A program made the position numbers and the translations under genes. A stretch of DNA of 64,000 nt. Source: Lineus longissimus (lineage: Eukaryota > Nemertea > Pilidiophora > Heteronemertea > Lineidae). The DNA lies in contig NC_088324.1 of assembly GCF_910592395.1 (NCBI RefSeq), forward strand, positions 5,174,953-5,238,952, written 5' to 3'. Of the stretch, positions 34,728 to 44,105 are shown piece after piece (positions within the stretch are counted from its first letter, which is position 1; every line of letters begins with the position of its first letter). Below the pieces are notes generated by a model. The model had not been told where the DNA came from, did no database searches, and was given only the letters and a program-made list of their open reading frames with translations.

Positions 34728-34871
34728 TGCCAGATCAATTGAACCCCTCATCAATCACTACCTTTGTACAAACTATAACTATTTGTGTTACTTTACCTTT
34801 ACTTGCATCCCTTTCTTTCCATTCAAAGTACCTTATCTTGATTCAACTTGTTCTTTGTATACCATTGTAAC

Positions 34872-34964
34872 CAGGGCTATTAATGCTTTCAGCCTAAGCC
34901 CTGGCAATTGTCTCAATATGTAATTTTGTTTATTTGGATTTAATAAATAATAATAATAATAATA
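34872..34964 (+). other. LINE 3' end: stem-loop and AAT-rich tail
   Basis: CCAGGGCT and AGCCCTGG arms (within 34872-34906) flank a ~19-nt loop. They are followed by TAATAAATAATAATAAT repeats up to the target duplication. RT of this LINE group usually recognises such a 3' structure. Confidence 0.7.
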
Positions 34965-35103
34965 AATTTGTAATCTTGTTTACTTAGTCAATAGTTTGTA
35001 GAAATAAAGTCAGTTGTAAAAGAGATACGATAGAGTCAAGTTCACCATCAATTTGTAGTCAGCAACTCCCCAGTAGAAAACCCGAAGTGCGGAGTTTTCG
35101 ACA

Positions 35104-36233
35104 AGAAGTGTGGGATACTCCACTCCAGGACCACACCATATCATCCAGAAGGCAATGGGAAATGTGAGCACTTGAACAGAACCCTCCTGGGAATGCTGCG
35201 TACCTTGGAGAATAGCCAGAAAGCCGACTGGAAGAACCACCTCAATCGACTGGTCCACGCGTACAACTGCACAAGGCATGAGAGCACAGGGGTCTCACCT
35301 TTTCGCCTGCTATTTGGTTACAATCCAAGGCTGCCCGTTGACTTGATCTTCGGACTAGATACTCAAGGGAGAGGGCCTGGCGATAAGTGGTAAGAAGGAT
35401 TAAAGGAAGCCTATGCTCAAGCTGAGGAAAAATCAAGAAAAGCTGCACAAAAGAACAAGCGGATCCATGATAAGAAGTCATTGAGGAGCACTGAGTTGAA
35501 GGAAGGTGACCGAGTGCTTGTGCGCAACTTGACACCACGCCGGGGACCGGGCAAGTTGAGGTCCTATTGGGAGGACAAGATACATGTCGTCTTGAGAAGA
35601 CTAGCCCCCGATGCCCCAGTCTATGAAGTGAGGTCCGAAGATGGGAAAGGACGAAAGAGGGTACTTCACAGAAACCTACTGCTTCAATGTAGTGAGCTCC
35701 CCATTGAAGGCCGAGTTGAGGAGGTGCCAAGGAAACGGTTACGTACAAGGGCAGCACGGGACAGAAGGAAGTCACAGTCAGAGCAGACATTCCCCCCTGA
35801 TACTGGCAGTGGTAGCGAAACCTCAGGAGACTATTATCTACCGATTATTGAGGCGGAACCAGTATCACAGTCTGAGGTTGAAGCTTATGACAGTGGAGGC
35901 CTGGCAGGGGAGGATGTTGGCACAAATGCAGATCAGACCCCAGAGGGCGACACCCCCAGTTCATCACCGTCAGACGAAGAAAGAGCAGAGTCGGGATCCC
36001 AGGAGAGTTCATCAGGGGACACACAACCAAATAGACCCGTGCGGCAGAGGACAAAACCGCTCACACTTACTTATGATGCACTAGGCCAGCACTCATATCA
36101 GTCCAAACTTTGGAAAGTAGGAGTGGAACCTGGTGGGATGTACCATCCTGGTTATCTGTCTTGGCGCATTGGTCAAAACAACATCACCTCTGAGCCACAG
36201 TCGGGTGGTTGGCCCTGCGGGATACGATTTTAG
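35104..36233 (+). pseudogene. Gypsy-B integrase C-terminal half and pol tail
   Basis: Resumes after BEL-2 with [13 protein letters not shown]-type sequence including the third catalytic residue (GKCEHLN), then [14 protein letters not shown] and [20 protein letters not shown] at 35391-35393 breaks the frame; the same frame continues with EGDRVLVRNL, an integrase C-terminal domain. After that comes an acidic serine-rich tail and a basic RPVRQRTKP motif, ending at TAG 36231-36233. Confidence 0.87.
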
Positions 36234-36705
36234 ACTGCTGTGTAATCAACATGGCTATTTGTGATGGGTTTCACTTCAACCTGATTGCCCCAAGTGAAGC
36301 ATAAGTTGCTAACAAGATTTGTTGAACTCAACTTTGGGCAAGTGCCAACTTGTAAATATGTTCTATGTTCATTCATTGTTATTCGATTCAGACTATAAAT
36401 TTGTGTCAAAAGTTGTAACATTTAAATTCTTTGTTTTCAGGCAACCATCTAAACCTGCAGGGAAGCTGGTGTTGACCAAGTGTAATGGTGACAGGACGAT
36501 TGGGCGATCCAGGACAGGATGTGCTGTACATTCGAGGGGTCCGATGAGTTGATAAGTATATGGTGGCCACTTATACAGTTCGACTTAAAGTAATCGGGGG
36601 AAAGCCTCTTTAGTAACCGGTAAGGTTGGATTGCGGGTCCAGTTCATCAGTTTATACTCTTAGAATAAGTAATGTCAGGGACGACATTTTCTAAGGGGGG
36701 GAGAG
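36234..36705 (+). other. Gypsy-B 3' UTR with polypurine tract
   Basis: No supported gene. CTAAGGGGGGGAGAG (36691-36705) directly precedes the 3' LTR and is a good polypurine tract. Confidence 0.75.
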
Positions 36706-37817
36706 TGTGACAGTCGGCACCGAGGGAAAAACAGGGGTCGTTAAAATTTTACTAATTGTAGGAGCAACGTTTATTTTGGGACATGGTGTAGGCGGTTGTC
36801 AGGGGAGCGCGTGGTTGTTCCCCGTAGTAACTGGGGATAGCGTCACCTGAAATCGAGGCTAGCCATTTTTGAGAAAATAAACTTCAGATCGGTCCAAATT
36901 TCCGTTGTCCACTTTCACTCACTTTCTCCCTATCCTTGCAGGTAAGGTGAAAGACTTTTACTCAGATCAAAACATAAGTTATAGTGCATGTACTGGTACC
37001 ACAAAAGTGGACTGAAATCAGTTCGGGTAGAGTTATTTTAGACTTGGAACCGGCCGGTCGTAGAGACGTCAGTTTGGCTGCGGGGCCGTTTCCCGCCGTG
37101 GCGGCAGGACAGAATCAAAGTCCATTTACGAGGCTCTGCATGGTTTAAGCCAGGTATTTTGGCTGCGGTCAGTGATAGAAGGTTAAGCCTGAGTCAATGA
37201 ATAACACGTGTGTGTACAGCTGGTAAAATGGTGGCAGAATTTGAGTAGAATTCATGCAGAGGCTTCGTCGGGTTAGTTCGTAACTCTACCGATAGGTGGC
37301 AGGAACGCATGGGCACGTCCCATATTTGCATATCTGGGGAAAACCCCTGATGTTTTGGTGTTGAGAAACCTTATTTGATATGTTCGTGGTTCTCTCTTTG
37401 AGCTCCCTGGAAGGGATTAGTAAGTAGGTAAGAAATATAGCACTGATGGTTGTCAAGACTAAATACTATTAGTAATGTCATTGCAAGAGATGGGTGTGAA
37501 ATCTCAGTGTGATGGAAATTGTCATTCAAATGTAACTTGTGGAATAAGGACCTTAGTAGGTAAAGCTGATGTTAACCCTTGTTGGGAATATTGATGTTAA
37601 AACCCCTACAATGGTAAGGTTAATTCTATACATGTATAACTGTTCAAGGGAGCTCTTCTTATGTTGTACCTGTACAATTGTTATTTGTTGTCTTCCCTCC
37701 TTTTGGGGAGGCTAGCCATTTTTGAGGAAATAAACTTCAGATCGGTCCAAATTTCCGTTGTCAACTTTCACTCACTTTCTCCCTATCCTTGCAGGTCCAC
37801 CCCATCCCGGGGTTACA
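36706..37817 (+). repeat. 3' LTR of Gypsy-B, 1,112 bp
   Basis: Starts TGTGACAGTCGG after the polypurine tract and ends GGGGTTACA, the same end as the remnant at 15094. It contains an internal ~87-bp direct repeat (36856-36942 and 37709-37795). Confidence 0.82.
36856..37795 (+). repeat. ~87-bp direct repeat within the Gypsy-B LTR with splice-like edges
   Basis: Copies at 36856-36942 and 37709-37795 are nearly identical (AGGCTAGCC ... CCTTGCAG). The first copy is followed by GTAAGG, a good 5' splice site. The second ends in a pyrimidine-rich TTGCAG, a good 3' splice site. The ~765 bp in between has no open frame. Confidence 0.8.
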
Positions 37818-39547
37818 GTGACAGGTGCGCAATACGTCACGAGTGATCAGCACAAAGACTTGACTGTTGCAAGAAAGGAAAGAGATCACAATGATACCTT
37901 TAAAATTCTTGTACACTTCCAGGAGTACAGTCCATTTGTATCGTCTGAAGCATTGCACAACATTGCCACTGGAATTACAGCCAGTGCTTCATGCAATCAG
38001 CACAAAGCACAAGATGTGGGCGTGAATATCCTACAAAAAATGGAAGGACAAAACGCATTTGAGTATTCCTTCAGTAGACAGGCCCAAATAGAGAGACTTG
38101 GACCAAAGCCAGTAGTTGTTGGTGGTGAAATTGTGGCTGTTGATCCACAGCTCCTTTTCCAGCGGTTGCTGATTGTGGCTAATAACTCTGACTGCAACCT
38201 TGGTGAACTTTTAAAATATGAACTGTCTACCTATCCGACTGCCTTGTTTGACAGCACGGTTTTCTACGCGAGGCAAACAAACCACAGCTCGCTGATGCAC
38301 TGAAGGATCATCTATCGCCGAAGGATCATCTATCGCAGCCGCAGTCCGTGCCAGAATACCATGTGTTCGATGGAGGATCATTACTTCACCGATTTCAATG
38401 GAGGAATGGGGCTACATTTGATCAAATTGCCAACATGTATGTGGACTATACAGTGAAGAACTTTGCTAATCCTGCTGTTGTGTTCGATGGATACAAGTCG
38501 AGTGGTTCCACAAAGCACGTAACACATATGAGAAGGTCAAAGGGGGCTGTTGGGCCAACAGTTTTGTTCACAGGCAGCATGACTCTAAAATCAAAAAAGG
38601 GACATTTTCTCGGAAACACAGAAAATAAACAGAGTTTCATACAATTCCTGTGTGAAAAGCTCCAGGCTAGTGGCGTAAGAACGTTGAATGCTGATGGCGA
38701 TGCGGATCTCTTGATTGCCTTAACTGGTGTGGAATGTGCCAAGCTTGGTGTGACGCATGTTATTGGGGAAGATACTGACTTGCTAGTGCTACTCTGCCAC
38801 CACACACAACCGGGAATGCACGAGTTGATCTTCAGATCTGATAAGCCGAAAAGAACAGACAAGTCCAACAAGTGTAATTGTTGGAATGTCAACCTCTTAC
38901 GAGACCTCTTGGGTGATAAGGTTTCTTACTTGCTGCCTCTTATCCACGCAGTAGGTAGTTGTGACACAACCTCCAGGTTGTATGGCATAGGAAAGGGGGT
39001 TCCGCTAAGAAAGGTACAGACAGACGCAAACCTATGTAAACACATGGAATCCATTCTGGAAGGTTCTACTCCGAAGGAAATTCAGATTGCTTGGGAAGGT
39101 GCCTTGGTGTCTTTGTATGGTGGCATGGAACATGAGACATTGGATTCCTTACGACTCCGGAAGTTCAAAGACAAAGTAGTAAAAAGTGTAGCTAGTGTTC
39201 AGATTCAAAACCTCCCACCTACATCCGATGCCACCAAATACCACAGTTACCGTGTGATGTACCAAGCTAAATTGTGGATGGGCAAAGATGGTGAATTAAA
39301 ACCAGATGATTGGGGATGGCAATATCAACAGGATAAGTTGGTACCACGAACAATGGACTGTCGGCCAGCACCAGAGAGTGTTCTCAAAGTTGTTCGATGT
39401 CAGTGCAAAGGAAACTGTTCTAATAATAAATGTAGCTGCAGAAAGCATGGCTTACAGTGTACCAGTGCATGCAGTGAATGTAAGGGTGTCAGTTGTACCA
39501 ATACACCAAACATTGCAGAAGAACTGAGCAACATGGATATCGAGTGA
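37818..39547 (+). pseudogene. PIN/FEN-like nuclease-fold protein with CXC (tesmin-like) tail, 5'-truncated and frameshifted
   Basis: Coding begins at the LTR edge, so the N-terminus is lost. The first frame (37818 to about 38270) shifts by one base near 38270 into the frame that runs to 39547. The second part has a PIN/XPG-like Asp pattern: VFDGGSLLHRFQW, VVFDGY, DGDADLLIAL, GEDTDLLVLL (about 38770) and GSCDTTSRLYGIGKG. It ends with a Cys-rich CXC-type motif (CQCKGNCSNNKCSCRKHG, about 39400-39455). An 18-bp direct duplication (GAAGGATCATCTATCGC) lies at about 38303-38340. I know this architecture as a multi-copy family in invertebrates, probably transposon-borne, but cannot name its element. 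It could be a structure-specific nuclease; this is inference from the fold. Confidence 0.65.
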
Positions 39548-39604
39548 ACAGCTTGCCTTAAAAACCGAAGAAGATGTTACGTAGGTACATACCATGAAAA
39601 TGAT

Positions 39605-39632
39605 GTAGTACTACGTCATGACGTAGTACTAC
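39605..39632. repeat. 28-bp perfect palindrome with ACGTCATGACGT core
   Basis: GTAGTACTACGTCA joined to its reverse complement, about 60 bp after the PIN-like stop codon. It contains TACGTCA/TGACGTA words like bZIP half-sites. Confidence 0.85.
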
Positions 39633-39754
39633 GTCATGATGAAAGCATTTATGTATCGACTTGTCAAATGTCTTTATCACTTTAATGCTTGACTGTGACA
39701 GAAATCCATCAGGTTTTGTACATTTATAATGGCAAATGGCTGCCTTGACAGTAC

Positions 39755-39778
39755 CATGACGTAATGCTACGTCATGGT
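39755..39778. repeat. Second ACGTCA palindrome
   Basis: CCATGACGTA - ATGC - TACGTCATGG, followed by GTGACGTCAC. Same core as the palindrome 130 bp upstream. Confidence 0.8.
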
Positions 39779-42318
39779 GACGTCACAGAATGTTTTTAAT
39801 GGTCTTATTAGAGAGTTTGATATCATATTCCTATATGTCTGTAATACATTTATGGGGTCTAAAACCAAGCATTTAAAATCTACCTGTACATTGAAATTTT
39901 ACTTTTGAGTTTATGCTAATTTGACCATTTCCCGGCCTCTGAGGCGAAAGGATTTTGGATATGTTTTTAAGGGGGACCTATAGAACAACTTAAAAAAAGA
40001 AAACCTTCTGTTGCAATTTGTTCTAGGTACACTCTTATTTTTACTGGACTACAGTAGGTGTTCAAATTCGAGAACTCTTACTCATTAAAGATGACGAACC
40101 GAACCTTTTAAATAAGGACGAGATCAAGGAAATTATTATGTTCCTTTCACAGCTGTTTCAGCTAAGCCTAAACATGACATCGAAATAAACCATTCTGCCT
40201 ACTAGCCTGCTGCCCAACGATTGGTCCATGCGAAAAGCCTGTTAACCGCTATGTAAACATTAGCTGCGCTTACACCACGAAATATTGGTGGACCAATTGC
40301 ACTTACACCACCACATTGCCGCGACAAATTGGTTCGGCAATCCATTGCCGATACAAATTGCCGAGCGAATTTGTCCCACCAAGCTTGATGGTCCAAATTC
40401 GCCCGGCTTGTTAAAAGCTCGGCTTTGTCGTGGTGTACGCGCAAATGGATCGGCAATTAGCTAGTTAGATGGTTCGGCTCCAGGCGGCGCTTTCGAAATG
40501 GCGCTTTCTGCTAAGGCTTTCTGCGTTCTGCTTATTGTTTGCGCGCCATCTGTAGCCGGATTTTATAACTAGCTGCAGCGCTGGTGTAAGCGCTTGGTGG
40601 ATTTTCGATGGTGCGGCATTGGTTCCCGAACCAAGATTGGTGGTCCATTTTCAGGTGGTGTAAGTGCGGCTATTGTCGCCAATACACATCTCACACATTA
40701 TCGCAATACCCATTCAGCCAAAGGGTTAATGCATTGGCATCGTTCAAACATCAGCGCGCTTCTGTACACGTGCTCGAATTAGATACGACGGTTTTCATTG
40801 GCTCATAAGTTGTGTCACATGACCATTCACCCGGCTTGAAAATTTCATGAAATTTGGACCAAAATTAACGAAACAGTGGCGATTTCCATGTTTTTTATCG
40901 ATTTTTCGACAAGTTACAGATTTCGGAATTCTTCAAGACTAGATAGCCGGGTAGGTATAATATCATATATCATAAATACCCCGGCTGTTTTGCATAACTC
41001 ATTTCAGTTTCGTACAGAATCGTGCGTTTATTCTGAAATTTCTCAAACTTTGATCTGCTCAAATTCAAAATGGCCGACTTGCAGACGGAGATTGAGATGG
41101 GGTGCCAAGTTCATCGTACAACATCGAATTCCCTTGATCGTTATTTAGCAAAACGAGTTACTTCCAGTATTCATTTAAATCTTTACTTTTAAAATATATA
41201 TCTATTTTATGTTAGTTTGCTGTCTATTCATGCAGAAAATGCATTTGAAAAACAAATGTCTAAAAATAGTTGAGTTTTGAAGTTCGATGGTCGGGTCTAT
41301 TTTGGTGAAAGGGGTACAGCATGGGTAATAGTACAATAATAAGTCATGATCGTGCTTATGAACAAGCCATGAGTTAGCATATACCATAGTTTATGTTGAA
41401 AATATCTTTACAGATGTAATTGATAAATATAGTCTTAAGAATTCGCCAAATATAGAAAAGTTCTTGGTATATTATCCACCTGTTAGCAAAATGAACTCGC
41501 CCATTGACCCACATTCCAGTTTGTTGTGGTATTTTTGTACAGGGTGATGCCAAAACAGTGCCTTTTGTTGACTGGTAAACATTCCTTCAGTTACTAAAAT
41601 GCCTTTTTCTTTAATTTCAGCTGGTTGCATGGTGTGTACTGCAGATAACTTCTTGACTTAATCCGGCTGATGTGATGCTTTAGTTGATTCGAGAGGCTAC
41701 ATGTATATAGGCCCAGTACGTCGACATCATTGATCCGGCAGTGAACAAGATAAGTGGTAAGTTAAGCGATGTTTCCCTTCATCTATGTATTCACAAACAG
41801 ATGATTGAAATCATTATACTGTATTCCCGTAGGCTTTGTATGCATGTATTCTATCTAATAAATTACTCTTTATTTCAGGTTCAGCCTCCAACATGTGTCA
41901 CCAGAAATGCAACCGACATTATAGACAGGCGTGATTACTACTCTGATTTTGGACTGATGGTAAGTTCCGAGGCTATTTTGATTGCAATTAAATATTATTT
42001 GAATCTACATTGAAATAAAAGTGGACATCTGTAGGATACTTCCTTTCTTTCTCTAGATTCAACACTGGTCAGTGTCAGAATTGAATTAGAATAGAAGCTG
42101 TGTCTGTTGGAGCCACCCCCAGTTACAGAAGTCCAAGAAATCCACTGACAAATCAGGAAAACGTATATTCAATGTCGACGACACGTGTTGTTCAGATTGG
42201 ACTCAAACGTTTATCTTGGAACCGTTCTTAGTCAAGTTGATGAACATCATTTCCAAATTGAGGACTATACAGGAACAGTGCGCACCTTCATTTGTCTGTC
42301 ACTTTGATTAAAAGAAAG
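39779..42318. other. Long stretch without a supported gene
   Basis: A GC-richer block at 40265-40690 holds several inverted copies of CTTACACCACC / GGTGGTGTAAG and ATTGGTGG words, possibly a decayed foldback element. A possible exon lies at 41880-41959 (TTATTTCAG before, GTAAGTTC after, open for ~26 codons). Nothing else connects to it, so I do not call a gene. Confidence 0.4.
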
Positions 42319-42322
42319 TTAA

Positions 42323-42332
42323 AGGGAAGGAC
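42323..42332 (+). repeat. Left terminal inverted repeat with TTAA outside
   Basis: AGGGAAGGAC, preceded by TTAA at 42319-42322. Confidence 0.82.
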
Positions 42333-42467
42333 AAATCCTCACCCACAACTTCATGAATAAATATGCTTTGGGGTCTTAAAAATCAATTTCAATTCATTTT
42401 AATCGAAATGCACTGTTAATTTGATCACAATTCTACGATTTGTTTGGCTTGAATTTGGTTTAATTCG

Positions 42468-42526
42468 TCGTCTGCTAAAAACTTGACATCAGCGCCACCA
42501 CACGTACGTGACGTCACGGCATGTAT
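42468..42526 (+). promoter_or_regulatory. Left subterminal inverted segment, likely promoter of the ballast-like gene
   Basis: Shares TCGTCTGCTAA, AGCGCCACCA and CGTGACGTCACGGCATGTAT with the right-hand copy, in the same order and nearly the same spacing. It contains the full CRE-like palindrome TGACGTCA. It ends 35 bp before the ATG at 42561. Confidence 0.7.
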
Positions 42527-42560
42527 ACAATTTACGATCAGCTGTTCAGATCCACGCAAA

Positions 42561-44076
42561 ATGATGGCTTCGAGTGATGATTCTTCAAGTCTGTCCGATA
42601 TAAGCGATAATTTCAACGATAGCGATGAGAGTAGGGACTCCGAATCTATTGATCTTGACGAGGAAGAGTTCGAAGAACAGATTGGTGCCGGTGGGGCGGT
42701 GAAAGGATACCAATTCGAGCCGCACGGCGATGAAGATGGCAGTTCTGAATTTTCTTCAAATTCGTCTTCAGAATCCGCGGAGGAAGACGCAAATATGGCC
42801 AAGTGGAGGGAACGAATGACCACAACGAAATGGTAATTAGTTTTTCCTTTCAATGTCCTGGGTTGCCAGTCATCGTTTCTCAAATCTTTCGTTGAATCAT
42901 TGTCGAATTTGGCCATAATTAAACATGTTCAAAGATACCAGTTCACCCAATGTACAAATCCACTAGCCTACATTACATACATGGACGCACTAAAAATATA
43001 CACAACTACTACATGCATGACAGGTGAATGCACTCATCTCCAGTCAGTGTTGGGAAGTCAATATTGACTGTAGCTACTATATAGGGCCTATGTCTTAGTC
43101 CTGTTTAAGTAACAATGTTTAATACCTCAGGATGTGAATGATGATAGACCACTGGTAGTGGTTCGTTCGTGAATTCCTCCCGCTAGAATCGAGAAACCCT
43201 TATAAAAGGTCGTTGTATTTACAGTCTCTGGCGATATATAGTCTGTGGCATATTAAGTTGCATATTAAGTTGCATAGCGAGTTGGTTGGTTGTGGTTGTT
43301 TCTATCAAATGTTATTTCCTCAAAAAATCTAATCATCACTCCACACACATTATAATTATGTTCATTATTTTTTAGGTGCGAATGTGACAAGAAATGTGTT
43401 AACTCACTGATACCAGAGGAGAATGCCTGCTGCCGGGAGAAGGCCCCAATTGATGGAGTACTCGAGGAGTACAACTGTGACTTCAAGCCAGAGATCGCAT
43501 GCATAACGGACCATCCTGCTTTCCACAGCAATTGCCTCGATGTCTGGTCCCTGCAGCTTGCATACAGGCTCTTTCATAAGAAGGAAGTGCCAGGAGCAAT
43601 AAACTTGTAAGAAGACTTCTTCTATTTTTATTTTTTTATTAAATTATAATTATTCACTGTATTAGTGTGTACACTTTTACAAAAGAAGAACAATATGGCA
43701 TCAAATTTGTTGTGTATCATTGTACCAGTAAACCTTTTTAAACCACAAAGATAATTTTTATCTAATGGTCAAGCATATTTTCTGCTCCATTAGAATTCAA
43801 GCCTTACCAGCTCTGACCAGTACACGCAGGCCTGAATTATGCCATCTATGACAGAATCCATTTCTTCATTTCAGGAAATACAGATATGTTGCATATCGGC
43901 AACTAATCCGATGGTGTTGGAGATATCTTGGAGAAGGGAATCGTGTGCCATTACCAGCCTGTGCTGTTCATTTAATCCGTAAGACTTTTCCTCCAGAAGG
44001 CGAAATTGTGGGCTTTAAGTATCCACCACTCAAGAACAAAGGCACTAAGAGAAAAAGGCGGAATAATAGTCAGTGA
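42561..44076 (+). CDS. P2X7 ballast-domain-like protein, three exons, 234 aa
   Basis: Exons 42561-42832, 43376-43606 and 43875-44076 join in phase with GT/AG borders and end at TGA 44074-44076. Exon 1 is serine/acidic-rich and probably disordered, with KGYQFEP near its middle. Exons 2-3 carry the Cys-rich fold seen in the cytoplasmic tail of P2X7 receptors: WCECDKKC, NACCREK, CITDHPAFHSNCLDVW, AYRLF, YVAYRQLIRWCWRYLG, ACAVHLIRKTFP. No channel or membrane segment is present. In P2X7 this region binds zinc and guanine nucleotides; a role here is unknown. It lies within the TTAA-bounded element and converges on the transposase gene, with 29 bp between stops, so I take it as an element-borne accessory protein. 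A captured host gene is the alternative. Confidence 0.82.
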
Positions 44077-44105
44077 CACTGTTCAATGTTCAAACAGACT
44101 GGTCT

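Larger units (their letters stand above)
30561..34964 (+). mobile_element. CR1/Jockey-group LINE with N-terminal 2A peptide, apparently full-length
   Basis: About 4.4 kb flanked by AATTTGTAATCT at 30549-30560 and 34965-34976, a 12-bp target duplication inside BEL-2's 3' LTR. It has about 440 bp of 5' UTR, one intact frame of 1,241 codons, a 3' UTR with a stem-loop, and a TAATAATAA-type tail. It must be younger than BEL-2. Confidence 0.93.
24103..35103 (+). mobile_element. BEL-2: BEL/Pao LTR retrotransposon with identical LTRs, carrying a nested LINE
   Basis: 300-bp LTRs (24103-24402; right copy 30388-35103 with the LINE inside) are identical base for base by eye. A 5-bp target duplication AGAAG (24098-24102 and 35104-35108) fits BEL/Pao. 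A PBS follows the left LTR and a purine run precedes the right one. The gag-pol frame is complete apart from two in-frame stops. Without the LINE the element is about 6.6 kb. Confidence 0.96.
30388..35103 (+). repeat. 3' LTR of BEL-2, split by the LINE
   Basis: Left part 30388-30560 and right part 34965-35103. Together, minus one copy of the 12-bp duplication, they equal the 5' LTR. Confidence 0.95.
14986..37817 (+). mobile_element. Gypsy-B: Ty3/Gypsy retrotransposon split by three insertions
   Basis: Pieces that read through when the insertions are ignored: LTR remnant 14986-15094; gag-pro-RT start 15095-17761; RT middle 18881-19239; RT end, RNase H and integrase start 22437-24102; integrase end and C-terminal part 35104-36233; polypurine tract; and 3' LTR 36706-37817. 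The remaining internal length is about 6.3 kb, normal for Gypsy. Several indels and stops show it is old. The 5' LTR is truncated to its last ~109 bp, so no target duplication can be tested. Confidence 0.9.

Noticed and set aside
42561-44076. A P2X7 receptor gene
   Set aside because: There is no channel domain or membrane segment; only the ballast-like region is present, with its own start and stop.
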